A stretch of 49,124 bases of DNA, taken from assembly GCA_964582545.1 (NCBI GenBank), contig CAZOSB010000018.1, positions 1-49,124 of the forward strand. The letters run 5' to 3'. Source of the stretch: JAVVUJ01 sp964582545 (lineage in GTDB: Bacteria; Bacillota; Clostridia; Peptostreptococcales; Anaerovoracaceae). Shown here piece after piece: positions 1-9,136 of the stretch. Within the stretch, counting starts at the first letter, position 1; each line of letters opens with the position of its first letter. Below the pieces are notes generated by a model. That model was not told the origin of the DNA, did no database searches, and saw only the letters and a program-made list of their open reading frames with translations. Made by a program: the position numbers and the translations under genes.

Positions 1-44
1 GACAGTATAGAATGCATTGGTCATCTCAATAGAGGGTGAAATCT

Positions 45-86
45 ATGAGTATACATATGAGTATACAAAGGATTAAAAAATCATGA
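45..86 (+). other. possible 13-codon mini-ORF on a tandem repeat
   Basis: Two copies of a 12-base unit beginning ATGAGTATAC lie head to tail at 45-56 and 57-68. The first ATG follows an AGAGGGTGA Shine-Dalgarno-like sequence and would give a 13-residue peptide ending at a TGA at 84-86. It could be a leader peptide, the tail of a decayed gene, or chance. No homology is recognisable. Confidence 0.2.
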
Positions 87-95
87 GCTACAGCC

Positions 96-128
96 AAATC
101 AGCACCAACCATAAGTCGATGCTGATTT
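96..128. terminator. hairpin, probable terminator
   Basis: AAATCAGCA at 96-104 pairs with TGCTGATTT at 120-128 (9 bp, 15-base loop). It lies just past the end of the leftward 'AEGEKIQ' gene and after whatever enters from the left, so it may end transcription in both directions. The U-tracts are poor on both sides. Confidence 0.45.
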
Positions 129-156
129 ATTTATGCTTTATGCAAAATGTTATATT

Positions 157-423
157 TTAGAGAACCGAAACAGCCGCTTGAACTTTTGCGGCGAGTGCTT
201 GTTCTAACGTTGATACCTCCGCCAAGACTGCCTGAACGGATTCGTTTACCGATAAAACTTGTGCGGGTGTAATGCCTTCGGTTCCTAAAAAAAATTGAAT
301 TTTTTCGCCTTCGGCGTTTAATATATGAGAAAGTCCAGATTCTACCATGGCCACAGACTCAATCAGGTCTGCTACTGCTTGGCTAAGAGTTCCGGTCGTA
401 TAATTTACTGTTGGCACTGACAT
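157..423 (-). CDS. small 'AEGEKIQ'-motif protein, possible spore-surface protein
   Basis: An 88-residue protein with no signal peptide or membrane segment. Its core, residues about 20-46, reads LIESVAMVESGL followed by SHILNAEGEKIQ; the rest is an Ala/Val/Leu-rich, probably helical tail. The same motif is in the divergent neighbour starting at 569, so the two are paralogues. I remember this motif from short Clostridium/Bacillus proteins, some spore-associated, but I cannot give a function from sequence. The start is well supported by AAGGGG eight bases upstream of ATG. A shared 145-bp promoter region with a palindrome separates the two genes. Spore localisation is inference only. Confidence 0.75.
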   Translation of the reverse strand: MSVPTVNYTTGTLSQAVADLIESVAMVESGLSHILNAEGEKIQFFLGTEGITPAQVLSVNESVQAVLAEVSTLEQALAAKVQAAVSVL

Positions 424-488
424 TATTATTTCCCCTTGTCGTATATAATTAGCTTTTTAGCTTAATATAGTATATAAAAAAATAACAA

Positions 489-512
489 TTTTGTGACTGA
501 AATCTCACAAAA
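489..512. promoter_or_regulatory. palindrome between divergent paralogues
   Basis: TTTTGTGA at 489-496 and TCACAAAA at 505-512 are a perfect 8-bp inverted repeat with an 8-base spacer. An overlapping CTCAC/GTGAG pair offers an alternative fold. It lies centrally in the intergenic region, so it could be an operator for both divergent genes. The regulator is unknown. Confidence 0.35.
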
Positions 513-568
513 GTGAGCTTTATGAATATAATAGATTAAATAACTTATATTTAGAAAGGTTGTTTGAT

Positions 569-1024
569 ATGTTTAGTAATTTATCAGATAATCCAATTGA
601 TGCGCATAATTTAAATTCTATAGAGGATATAGATTTAGAGGACAATAGCTCGATAGATACGTTTCTGAGTCAAAAGATGGGTTTTAATATTGCTTGCAAT
701 GATCAACGTTACTGTCCTTATGGTTACGATGATTGCTGCTGTGAGTGTTGCGACGATTCTGTATATGATTGTGAATTCAGTTGTAAGGATTTACAGTTTC
801 ACTTAATCGAATCTGTAGCAAAGATTGAAGTAGCCATTTCCTGTATTTTACACGCTGAAGGAGAGAAGATACAAAGTGCTTTAAAAATTTTTTCGAGTAT
901 TGAAGATGTTTTAAAAATAAATGATTCTGTTAAACATACCATATCAGAGGTTGCAGAACTTGAAAAATTACTTTTAAAGAAATTAGAATATGCAATTACA
1001 TTGTGCGCTAGAATGGATGAATAA
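569..1024 (+). CDS. Cys-rich 'AEGEKIQ'-motif protein, possible spore-surface protein
   Basis: A 151-residue acidic protein with three parts: a Ser/Asp/Asn-rich N-terminus; a cysteine cluster around residues 45-75 with nine cysteines, including the runs DCCCECC and DCEFSC; and a C-terminal helical region with LIESVAKIEVAI and AEGEKIQ that matches the divergent gene at 157-423. I chose ATG at 569 over the in-frame TTG at 560 because AGAAAGG at 553-559 is correctly spaced only for 569. The cysteines could be cross-linked, as in spore coat and exosporium proteins, or could bind metal. Neither role is shown. A strong terminator follows. Confidence 0.8.
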   Translation: MFSNLSDNPIDAHNLNSIEDIDLEDNSSIDTFLSQKMGFNIACNDQRYCPYGYDDCCCECCDDSVYDCEFSCKDLQFHLIESVAKIEVAISCILHAEGEKIQSALKIFSSIEDVLKINDSVKHTISEVAELEKLLLKKLEYAITLCARMDE

Positions 1025-1074
1025 AACATTTATAACTTATGGTTATTCTAATATGTTTTTAATAATAAATTAAT

Positions 1075-1116
1075 GTGAGTAAATCTTATAAAATCAAAGG
1101 TTTACTCACGTTTTTT
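1075..1116 (+). terminator. intrinsic terminator
   Basis: GTGAGTAAATCTT pairs with AAGGTTTACTCAC (13 bp with one G-U pair), followed by GTTTTTT. It ends the Cys-rich gene and insulates the moxR promoter. Confidence 0.85.
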
Positions 1117-1128
1117 ATGTAGAGGGTA

Positions 1129-1157
1129 TTAACAGCAAGAAACAATTATGTTATACT
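1129..1157 (+). promoter_or_regulatory. sigma-A type promoter of the moxR operon
   Basis: A -35 box TTAACA at 1129-1134 and a -10 box TATACT at 1152-1157 are separated by exactly 17 bases. The predicted leader to the moxR start codon is about 95 bases. Confidence 0.65.
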
Positions 1158-1259
1158 TATTAAATAGAAAAAAGTTTAGATGGATGAAACCGTTATAAAC
1201 TATAATTTATATTTTAATGTACATTAACAATGAGTAAAGTAAAATAATAGGAACACAAG

Positions 1260-2204
1260 ATGAATTCAAAGATATCAATGTTGATTGAAAACATGGAAAA
1301 GGTCATTATAGGAAAGCAATCTGTAATTCTTAAGTTACTCACTGCCATGTTAGCAGGTGGACATGTGTTAATTGAGGATGTCCCCGGGGTAGGAAAGACA
1401 CAACTGGTAGCGGCTTTGGCTAGAAGTCTCAGTGGTGTATTTAATCGAATCCAATTCACGCCGGATATTATGCCTTCAGATATTGTTGGGTATAATATGA
1501 TCGATCTAAATTCCAAGCAAATGGAGTATCGCCAAGGAGTAACCGCATGCAACTTTCTGTTAGGAGATGAGATAAACAGAGCATCCCCCAAAGTTCAATC
1601 CGCGCTTTTAGAAGTGATGGAAGAATTGCAGACAACTGTGGATGGTGTGACGAGGGCACTCCCCGCTCCTTTTATGGTATTAGCAACACAAAACCCCATT
1701 GAAACTTACGGCACGTATCATCTGCCAGAAGCTCAAATGGATAGATTCCTCATGAAGTTATCTATCGGCTATCCTACACAAGAGGATGAACTGCACATAT
1801 TAGAGAACAACATGGGTAAACTTGTGAAAAATACAATAGATTCTGTTCTAAATCTGCAAGATATATTGGAGTTGAAAGCACAAGTAGAAAACATAAAAGT
1901 CAATGAAACACTAAAAAAATACATAGTAGATTTGGTCAATGCCACAAGAAAGTCGGAATTGATAACCCTTGGTGTGAGCCCTAGAGGAAGTATCGCACTC
2001 TACAACGCTTGCAGAGCGTACGCATTAATTCACAATCGGGATTATTCCACACCTGATGATGTTAAGTCATTGGCGGGAGATGTGTGCGCCCATAGATTAA
2101 TACTCTCCGCGAAAGGAAGAGCTAGCCATAAAAACAGTCGTGAAGTAATGAAAGAAATTCTAGGTTCAGTGGAAATTCAGGAACCCTATAGATTTGAGGT
2201 TTAG
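1260..2204 (+). CDS. MoxR-family AAA+ ATPase
   Basis: A 314-residue cytoplasmic ATPase of typical MoxR length. Walker A is PGVGKTQ around residues 41-48. Walker B is LLGDEINRASPK. A sensor-1-like ATQNP and a C-terminal lid domain containing SPRGSIALYNACRA follow. MoxR proteins act as chaperone-like ATPases on partner proteins and usually sit beside DUF58 and transglutaminase genes, as here. The ATG follows AGGAAC seven bases upstream. The partner DUF58 gene starts 25 bases downstream, so the two are probably co-transcribed. The actual client is unknown. Confidence 0.95.
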   Translation: MNSKISMLIENMEKVIIGKQSVILKLLTAMLAGGHVLIEDVPGVGKTQLVAALARSLSGVFNRIQFTPDIMPSDIVGYNMIDLNSKQMEYRQGVTACNFLLGDEINRASPKVQSALLEVMEELQTTVDGVTRALPAPFMVLATQNPIETYGTYHLPEAQMDRFLMKLSIGYPTQEDELHILENNMGKLVKNTIDSVLNLQDILELKAQVENIKVNETLKKYIVDLVNATRKSELITLGVSPRGSIALYNACRAYALIHNRDYSTPDDVKSLAGDVCAHRLILSAKGRASHKNSREVMKEILGSVEIQEPYRFEV

Positions 2205-2229
2205 TTCCATTGCAAGAAAGAATAAAACC

Positions 2230-3402
2230 ATGAATAAAAAAGCTATAATAGATTATTTTGTAATAATTATGGTGGTCGCCGTATATACCTTGTATTTTGA
2301 CGGGGTGGGAGGTAGCTATCTTTTGTTAATATTTTCGGTTGCACCGATAGTTTCACTTGTAATAATTTTACTGGGGAAAAACCATTTGCTTTATAGCCTT
2401 TCTTGTCAAGAAAGGCTTTTAAACAAAGGCGATGAGATGACTTTGTTTTTCCAAGTAGAAAAAACAAAAATTTTTCCCCTTCCATTGATTCAGGTATTCT
2501 TTAAAAGTGATTTTCATTTTGTTCCAAGTCAATACGAAGATTTTGAAGTTTGTTTCGGTTTATCACCCGCTGTACATAAATATGTTATTCCCTATAAGAC
2601 ATACGCATGGGGGGTAGGGGAAATCTGGGTTTCAAAAATAATAATTACAGATTTTTTAGGATTATTTTCCCTTAATTGTCCTTTAAGTGATGGACTAAAG
2701 CGGAAGTTTACTATTTGTCCTAAACTTTACCAATGCAATGCCGACAGTCAGCTAGAAAAGGATTTGTTGGATAGGGTGGGTTATTCGGATGACTTGGAAA
2801 TGATTGAGGGTAGAGGCGTTTTTAGGGGAACACCGGGATATGAGCATAGGGCATATGTTCCAGGGGATCCCTTCACACAGATTAACTGGAAACTTTCAGC
2901 GAAAAAGGACAGTCTCTATGTAAGGGAGCCGGAGTTGTATTCCAATCCGCCCCTTATCCTTGTGGTAGACCCTTATTGTGTCCCTTCCCAAATCCGAAAT
3001 TCTCTGTTTGAATATCCAGAACAGTCGCTGATTGAAGCATTGCTTTCTTTTTGTGTTCTGTTGATCAAGCGGGATGTTTTATGTTGTGTCACCATTTATC
3101 TATTAGGAGAATGGCAAAATATTCAGATTCAAGGATATTCGGATGTAGAACTTCTTCGAGTTCAATTAGCTGAGTATCACTATATTGAGGATGCACGTCA
3201 GAGGATTCCCGAATTTTTAAATGAGAATTGTAGTTTCTTGCTGTTCACTACCAGTCCGGATCAGTTGCTTGATAATAACTTGAAAGGGCTGGAATCAAAA
3301 GGAATAAAACCTATTGTGATCAGTACAGACGCAGAAACGAATATGAAATATTCGACTTTGAGGATTCTCTTTAATTATGAAGAATTTCAATTTAGTTGGT
3401 GA
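2230..3402 (+). CDS. DUF58-domain membrane protein
   Basis: About 390 residues. Two hydrophobic segments near the N-terminus (about 8-25 and 28-47) are followed by an extracellular-looking beta region and the DUF58 signature around residues 206-222, including YVPGDPFTQINWKLSAKK. A von Willebrand-like fold at the C-terminus is typical of the family. I prefer ATG 2230 over TTG 2194, which would overlap moxR by 11 bases and put charged residues before the first membrane helix. The ribosome site for 2230 is weak, so translational coupling to moxR is likely. In the MoxR-DUF58-transglutaminase trio the roles are thought to concern the cell envelope. That is known of the neighbourhood, not shown here. 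Confidence 0.9.
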   Translation: MNKKAIIDYFVIIMVVAVYTLYFDGVGGSYLLLIFSVAPIVSLVIILLGKNHLLYSLSCQERLLNKGDEMTLFFQVEKTKIFPLPLIQVFFKSDFHFVPSQYEDFEVCFGLSPAVHKYVIPYKTYAWGVGEIWVSKIIITDFLGLFSLNCPLSDGLKRKFTICPKLYQCNADSQLEKDLLDRVGYSDDLEMIEGRGVFRGTPGYEHRAYVPGDPFTQINWKLSAKKDSLYVREPELYSNPPLILVVDPYCVPSQIRNSLFEYPEQSLIEALLSFCVLLIKRDVLCCVTIYLLGEWQNIQIQGYSDVELLRVQLAEYHYIEDARQRIPEFLNENCSFLLFTTSPDQLLDNNLKGLESKGIKPIVISTDAETNMKYSTLRILFNYEEFQFSW

Positions 3403-3459
3403 ATCCAAACATTTTATCTTTAATCTAATAGTAGCTTAATTAGTTGATGGGAGAGCAAG

Positions 3460-5613
3460 ATGGATTTATTAAAGGAGCGATTTCTGATACCCGTAGTATT
3501 AACGACTATGATCCTCAGTGAGATACTCTACAATTTCGTTTGGGGTTCCATTTTGATGTTGACCTCTTTGTGTGCACTCGTTTACATAATCTCGCTTTTC
3601 TTTTTCTTTGACAAGGTCAATAACATTAAGGATAAGCGAATCGCTACTCCTATGGTTTTACTCCTTATGGCTGTTATCTATTCAATATGCTATTTTTTAA
3701 TCTGTACCCAAGCTTTTGGAAAACATTCCTTGTTTGAAGATTACATCACTTGGTTTTTTTATTCACAGAAGGGCAGTGCCGCACCTATCCCCTATGTGGC
3801 GGTATTGGTTTTGATATTTGGATTTATTTTTGCGGCAATCATTTTTTATTATTCCTCAGTGAGGTACAGGGTATTATACGTGTTAATTTTATGCCTGATA
3901 CCCCAAATTATCTATGCCACTTCGTATAAAGATATTCCATATGGTTATATGACTACAGTTTTTCTATTGTTTATTATATGGGTTATTAAAAGGCAACATC
4001 AGCTTAAAGGAAAAAGCTGGCGGATTGTCGGTAATAAAGAATATTATGGGACTTTGGTAATTTTTCTATTGACGGTTATTATGATTTCTTCCTTTCTTCC
4101 TAGACTAAAATATACGCCTTATCGAAGTGCTATGGATCAGTTTTTACGGAATACGACCGTTTCTAAAGAAAGTTATAGTAATTATACGCAATCCTCGGGG
4201 AACAATGATTTGATCAATGAGCAAAATCAAAGGATTTTATTTAAAGTAAAGACAGCGAAACCTGTGCATTTACGCCGGCAGGTTTTTGATATTTGGAATG
4301 GGAGTCAATGGCGTCCGTTAAGTTTAGATCAATATATGGGTGGTTATGCTGAATGGGAAACCACGAATTTAGATGGTTCTTCGGAATATGTTTTAAAATT
4401 TATAGAGGAGATGGATGGTAGGGAGACCTACAGCAAATTGGCAAATACGAGGGAACAAACGATTTTAGTGGAACGTGTTTCCCCAGGAACTTCCAATATG
4501 ATTTTGGTGCCCTCAGATGTAAAGTCTATAACTCTTTCTAAGAATTATCAGAATGAAATCATCTATAAAACTATAAAAGATGAATATTTTACGGACTATG
4601 ATAGAACCATTAACGATAGTTATGAAGTCATTTATTATGATAACGCCTATGATGAAAATTTTTTTTCTGAAGTGGATATGAATTTGTTTCTCTCTACTTA
4701 CGAAAAGGGTTCCAGTTCTAAGGATTACCGGAAAGACGTCTTGTTGGAAGCTTATGGGCAGTACTTAAATTCGGAAACCTATCCTTATTTCGCAGCCAGA
4801 GAATATCCTGGGCAGGGGCGAGTAAAGGCATTGGCAGAGGAGATTACTGCTGGAAGTGCCAATGATTACGAAAAGGCTTCGTCCTTGGAGCAATATTTTC
4901 ATTCGGGAGAATTTCAATATGATTTGGAGTTTAAAAGAGAAGAAGGGGGGATAGAAGCGTTTCTCTTTGAAGATAAGAAAGGGTCTTGTTTTGAATTTGC
5001 TACTGCCATGACTTTGATGGCTAGAGAGGTTGGTCTAAAAGCTCGATATGTAGAAGGCTTCCTATTTAGTGAAGAGGATAAGGGAATAGATGGGAACTAT
5101 ATTTTGAGAGTGAAGAACTCTCATGCTTTTCCTGAAATTTATTTGGGTGTTGCAGGCTGGAAAATCTTTGAACCTACGATAGCTTCTGATAGTGGGAAGA
5201 CTTCCATTTTTGAACACTTAAACTTTTCCCTACATAATAGCTTTTCATTAGTCATTGGAATTCTTTCGATGGTAGGCATCCTAATAGCTGTAACAGTGGT
5301 TAAGATATCTCCCAAAGTGAAGGAAGTTATTTTTTTTATGGGAATAAAGAATCAGAGAGGAGTAGCGCAATTGCTCCCTATCTACGGGAAAGCTAGGGCA
5401 CTGATGGAAAAAAATCTTGGATTAAAAAGAAACACCCTTTCTTCACAAGAGATGATTTTATTTGCCAAGAAAGAATATGATGTAGATTTGAAAATAATTG
5501 GTGATGATTACGATAAAGTTATCTTTGGAGAAAAGTTGATTGAGCAGAAAGATTATCTTCACATATATCAAGAATTTATAAAAAAGATAAAAGAAATGGA
5601 GAAATATCCATAA
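3460..5613 (+). CDS. membrane transglutaminase-like protein (TgpA-like)
   Basis: 717 residues: several N-terminal transmembrane helices (about 5-210), an extracytoplasmic region with a transglutaminase-like core, another transmembrane helix near 595-615, and a cytoplasmic DUF4129-like tail. A catalytic triad is visible: Cys510 in GSCFEFA, His555 in NSHAFPEIY and an acidic residue, Glu571, in FEPT. The third residue is more often Asp in this superfamily. The gene lies 57 bases behind the DUF58 gene in the same operon. The likely role is modification or hydrolysis of envelope proteins or peptides; the substrate is unknown. Confidence 0.9.
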   Translation: MDLLKERFLIPVVLTTMILSEILYNFVWGSILMLTSLCALVYIISLFFFFDKVNNIKDKRIATPMVLLLMAVIYSICYFLICTQAFGKHSLFEDYITWFFYSQKGSAAPIPYVAVLVLIFGFIFAAIIFYYSSVRYRVLYVLILCLIPQIIYATSYKDIPYGYMTTVFLLFIIWVIKRQHQLKGKSWRIVGNKEYYGTLVIFLLTVIMISSFLPRLKYTPYRSAMDQFLRNTTVSKESYSNYTQSSGNNDLINEQNQRILFKVKTAKPVHLRRQVFDIWNGSQWRPLSLDQYMGGYAEWETTNLDGSSEYVLKFIEEMDGRETYSKLANTREQTILVERVSPGTSNMILVPSDVKSITLSKNYQNEIIYKTIKDEYFTDYDRTINDSYEVIYYDNAYDENFFSEVDMNLFLSTYEKGSSSKDYRKDVLLEAYGQYLNSETYPYFAAREYPGQGRVKALAEEITAGSANDYEKASSLEQYFHSGEFQYDLEFKREEGGIEAFLFEDKKGSCFEFATAMTLMAREVGLKARYVEGFLFSEEDKGIDGNYILRVKNSHAFPEIYLGVAGWKIFEPTIASDSGKTSIFEHLNFSLHNSFSLVIGILSMVGILIAVTVVKISPKVKEVIFFMGIKNQRGVAQLLPIYGKARALMEKNLGLKRNTLSSQEMILFAKKEYDVDLKIIGDDYDKVIFGEKLIEQKDYLHIYQEFIKKIKEMEKYP

Positions 5614-5630
5614 ACACACGAACAAATGCA

Positions 5631-5663
5631 ATTAAAAATTAGCGACACCGCTTTGATGCCGCT
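5631..5663 (-). terminator. intrinsic terminator of the GH18-SLH gene
   Basis: Read leftward, AGCGGCA and TGTCGCT pair (7 bp with one G-U, 9-base loop) and are followed by AATTTTTAATTG. On the plus strand the same hairpin lies just after the transglutaminase gene but has no U-tract. Confidence 0.55.
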
Positions 5664-5706
5664 AATAAATGCTATTTTGCCATTTTTAATTTTTTTTTCA
5701 GTAACA

Positions 5707-7467
5707 TTATCTTGGTTGCATAATTTGATTTCCTACAAGCTCTAATTGACGATCCGGATTTAATGGATACTTGTAGTGATCCAGAATATCTAGAACTAGT
5801 GCCATATCACCTAGGGTCACGTGACCTGAAGGACTATAGGCGTTTTTGCTTGTTCCTTGCATGATTCCGAAGTAATAAAGCTTTGACATACTGTAATAAG
5901 CATAATTTGAACGCGATACATCCTTTTTATTTAAAGTGTTAAAGTCAATGGTATCTGGAAGAACTAGTATTCTATCCAATATCATTGTTAAATCCGCTCG
6001 AGTAATGTTTTGATTTGGATTAAACTTATTGTTATTTCCTACCAGCACACCACGTTTTTTCAAAGCGTTAACCTGACCTTTTCCCACATAATCGTTGATA
6101 TCAGAAAAGGATTCTCCGTTTGGCTCAGAAGGGATATAAGTGTACTCTGCCAGTAATATGGCAACATCACCTCTAGTCAAATTAGTTTTTTCTGTAACTT
6201 TTTTGTTACCCTTTTTGTCTAAAATATCCATCAAAGCCACTTGTTTAGGTCTGGAAGGTTTTTCTGGTTTGGGTTTTTTGCCCGGTGTTGATGGTGACGT
6301 ATCCGGTTCTGGTGAAGGCTCCGGCGATGGCTCTGGTGAGGGCTCTGGCGGTGGTTGGGTTGCCCCGGTCAAAGTAGTAGTATAGAATTCCCAGATACCT
6401 GTATCCTCCTGACCTAACGCCCAACTACCGGCACCCTTAATATTATAATTTTTAATTACATTTAATTTATGATTAACCGCAGTAGTATTGTCATACCAGA
6501 TGCGGTACGTACCTTCTGTAAGGATTCTACCTCCCCAAATTTTAGGCTTGGGATCTTCTGGCTTAATGATAACAACAGCATGTGCTGATTGGGAAGGTTC
6601 ATCATACTTAAAGGTGGAGTCGTAGTTGGCCCTTAAAAATTCTACGTCGTTTGCCGTAACACCAATCCCTCCTACAGCTTCGCCATCCTTCCAGTATCTA
6701 CCGAAAAATGGCATTCCTGCAACGATTTTTTCAGGTGGAACTCCTTGGTTTAAGGCGTATTTAATGGAGCTATCAAAGAATGTGCTACTGGATACCGGAC
6801 CTATGGGTCCGCCATGATAAGACTCGTCATATGCCATGATCATCAAATAATCGGAGTATTGGGATAAGGCTTTGTAATCGTAGGATCCATGCCATCCTAA
6901 AGTCCATCCCTTTGGATTTGCAGCAACGGCTACAGATACAATTTTATGCGATGGTATTTTTTCTCTCAAAAGTCTGGTAAAATCAGTATACTGTTGGCGA
7001 TACAATTCATTAACATTTTCGATGTCGATGTTAATGCCATCCAAATTATATTTTTCAATCATCTGTGCAATTTGGGTAGATAGGGCAGCTCGATTATCTA
7101 AGGCTGTCATTCCCAGGGGTCTGTCCCAGTGATTGCTGATAAAAGGCACTACCTTCAAGCCCCTGTTGTGCATTTCAGTGATAAATGCAGGATCAATCTT
7201 GTCAGAAGGTGTAATCAATAGGCTTCCATCCGCTTTTATATCAAAATAATCCGGATTGATTGTTTTAATACTTCCCTTTGTACTGTCCAATATTTTCATA
7301 TAGGAGATGGTGGTTCCCCCGTATAAATAAGATAGGCTCTCTTTATCAGCTTCAGCTGACAAAGGAGATGGTGGGGAAGAAGAAGCAAACACACTCGAAG
7401 TGGCTTGCATTATGCACAATAAAACTACTAGTAGGTGCAATAATATATAATATTTAGTGCTTTTCAT
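5707..7467 (-). CDS. secreted GH18 glycosidase with SLH anchor
   Basis: 586 residues. A signal peptide (about 1-29) is followed by a glycoside hydrolase family 18 domain (about 48-370) with the motif DGINIDIE at 143-150, making Glu150 the likely acid. Next comes a Pro/Glu/Ser linker of repeated PSPE units (about 375-410), then roughly two and a half S-layer homology repeats (about 420-575) with TRGDVA- and TRADL-type motifs. GH18 enzymes cleave beta-1,4 bonds to N-acetylglucosamine; bacterial ones of this type act on peptidoglycan or chitin. The SLH domains should hold the enzyme on the cell wall. AGAAAGGAT precedes the ATG. The gene is divergent from the diguanylate cyclase. Confidence 0.93.
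   Translation of the reverse strand: MKSTKYYILLHLLVVLLCIMQATSSVFASSSPPSPLSAEADKESLSYLYGGTTISYMKILDSTKGSIKTINPDYFDIKADGSLLITPSDKIDPAFITEMHNRGLKVVPFISNHWDRPLGMTALDNRAALSTQIAQMIEKYNLDGINIDIENVNELYRQQYTDFTRLLREKIPSHKIVSVAVAANPKGWTLGWHGSYDYKALSQYSDYLMIMAYDESYHGGPIGPVSSSTFFDSSIKYALNQGVPPEKIVAGMPFFGRYWKDGEAVGGIGVTANDVEFLRANYDSTFKYDEPSQSAHAVVIIKPEDPKPKIWGGRILTEGTYRIWYDNTTAVNHKLNVIKNYNIKGAGSWALGQEDTGIWEFYTTTLTGATQPPPEPSPEPSPEPSPEPDTSPSTPGKKPKPEKPSRPKQVALMDILDKKGNKKVTEKTNLTRGDVAILLAEYTYIPSEPNGESFSDINDYVGKGQVNALKKRGVLVGNNNKFNPNQNITRADLTMILDRILVLPDTIDFNTLNKKDVSRSNYAYYSMSKLYYFGIMQGTSKNAYSPSGHVTLGDMALVLDILDHYKYPLNPDRQLELVGNQIMQPR
6305..6356 (-). repeat. tandem repeats encoding the PSPE linker
   Basis: A run of about 12-base units encodes alternating Pro-Ser-Pro-Glu in the GH18-SLH linker. 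Such tracts can change length by slippage in frame. The open frame on the opposite strand here (Gly/Ser/Glu-rich) is only the mirror of this repeat. Confidence 0.7.
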
Positions 7468-7701
7468 AATGTTATCCTTTCTTTAAATTATTTATTTCTT
7501 TTTTTTAAGTTATTAATTTCTATTTTTGCTAATAAAATTGTTATTAATACCTGACTAATAATGTAAATTAACTAATTCGATTTGAATTTCAATTAAATTT
7601 TATCCTGCTCAGTTTAGCAAAAATATTCATAAAAGAAATTTAAAAATATTAATCAAAATATACATAAAAATATATTGCATTAAAAAAGAAAAGTATATAT
7701 A

Positions 7702-9051
7702 ATGATACAACAAAATATTATTGAAATTTCAAGTAGTAAAGCAGAAGGTGCAATCGTGGCTAACAAGATAAAAAACAGCCTATTTATGGTAGGCATTATA
7801 CTTTATATTGGCGTTGGCATAGCCTGTGTCAACCAAGTGACCTCATGGATAACAGATGAATATTACAAAACCTTAAGCTCCAAAGCGGAAGACGTTGCAA
7901 AGATAGCTTCCCAAAGTTATACTATAACGGATCAGGAAGTGCTTGAACTAAAATCCATGGAGTTTGAGGACATTTTACAGCATCCCGCAAATCAAAGGTT
8001 ATCAAAATTGTTTATTGATCCAAATTTCAGTGAAGACTTTCGATATGCATATATCATGGTTTGGCTGAATAAAAATGAAATCAAATACATAGTAGATGAA
8101 ACCAATAAAAACCTGTATGAGACAGAGGTTGGAACGCCCCTAGATCTTTTGTGGTTAGTAGATGTAATCATTAATTCAGAAGAGCAGATGCAAGTTGAAA
8201 GCATTGAAGACTATTACGCTGATCAAAACCGTTATTCCTATATGCGCCCGGATGATATCAAAGCTTACGCAAACAAAGAGTCATCTACCGTAATCATAAG
8301 CAGGGATGAATATGGCGATGCGTTTACCGGGCTTGTGCCAATTTATACTATAGAAGGTAATTTTGTAGGCATGCTGGGGGTAGATATTTATTTTGAAAAA
8401 TTTGAAAAACATGTAACCAATATACGTAGAGCTTTGACGTTAATATTCATTTTGCCTACAATAATATTAACGGTAGCTTATTTAGCGATATATCTGGATA
8501 AATATGTATACAATAACAAAGAAGCCAATATTGATCCATTGACATCATTATATAATCGAAGATATCTCAACATCCAATTACCCAAGTTGATAAAGGAACA
8601 TTATCGCAAGCAATGTCCCATTTCTATCATTATGATAGATGTGGATTTCTTTAAGAAATATAATGATCATTATGGTCATCAAAAGGGGGATGAGGTTCTC
8701 GTTAAAATTTCCAAGGCAATAACCTCCGTATTACGTCAAAATATCGATATTGTGTGCCGATATGGGGGAGAAGAAATCATCGTATTGTTGCCCACTACCA
8801 ATCTTTCCGGGGCAACTTACGTAGCTGAAAAAATTAAAAATGTTATTTATGCGTTAGGTTTGCCACACCAATGCAGTGAGGTATCTCCTTTTGTATCTGT
8901 GTCACAGGGTATTTGTTGCCAAATTCCACAATCACAGTCAAAGGAATCCGAATCTTCATTTATTGATTTAGCGGATCAAGCTCTATATGAGGCAAAAAAC
9001 AGGGGAAGAAATAATTATATTGTGTATCAAGATAGTGAGACACAATTATAA
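7702..9051 (+). CDS. membrane diguanylate cyclase with Cache-like sensor
   Basis: 449 residues: transmembrane helix about 26-46, extracytoplasmic Cache-like sensor about 47-235, second helix about 245-265, and a GGDEF domain about 275-445. The active-site loop is GGEEI at 355-359, and a metal-binding Asp313 lies in MIDVDFF, so the cyclase should be active and make cyclic di-GMP. I see no RxxD inhibitory site just before the loop. The ATG at 7702 has only a purine-rich AAAAGAAAAG upstream. An in-frame GTG at 7756 has a better site (AGAAGGTG, five bases away) and would remove 18 residues before the first helix; either start is possible. Confidence 0.93.
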   Translation: MIQQNIIEISSSKAEGAIVANKIKNSLFMVGIILYIGVGIACVNQVTSWITDEYYKTLSSKAEDVAKIASQSYTITDQEVLELKSMEFEDILQHPANQRLSKLFIDPNFSEDFRYAYIMVWLNKNEIKYIVDETNKNLYETEVGTPLDLLWLVDVIINSEEQMQVESIEDYYADQNRYSYMRPDDIKAYANKESSTVIISRDEYGDAFTGLVPIYTIEGNFVGMLGVDIYFEKFEKHVTNIRRALTLIFILPTIILTVAYLAIYLDKYVYNNKEANIDPLTSLYNRRYLNIQLPKLIKEHYRKQCPISIIMIDVDFFKKYNDHYGHQKGDEVLVKISKAITSVLRQNIDIVCRYGGEEIIVLLPTTNLSGATYVAEKIKNVIYALGLPHQCSEVSPFVSVSQGICCQIPQSQSKESESSFIDLADQALYEAKNRGRNNYIVYQDSETQL

Positions 9052-9090
9052 ACTATCTATTGAGTAAGTAAAATTCATTGTTGATAATCA

Positions 9091-9120
9091 TAAAAAATGC
9101 CTGTAATTTTTTACAGGCAT
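9091..9120 (-). terminator. intrinsic terminator of the DUF3892 gene
   Basis: A perfect 10-bp stem, ATGCCTGTAA with TTACAGGCAT and a 4-base loop, is followed on the minus strand by TTTTTTA. It also stands after the diguanylate cyclase but lacks a U-tract on the plus side. Confidence 0.85.
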
Positions 9121-9136
9121 TCCATATTCTATTTGA

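Noticed and set aside
6140..6385. Plus-strand frame opposite the GH18-SLH linker.
   Set aside because: Its Gly/Ser/Glu repeats are just the mirror of the PSPE-coding tract on the true coding strand.
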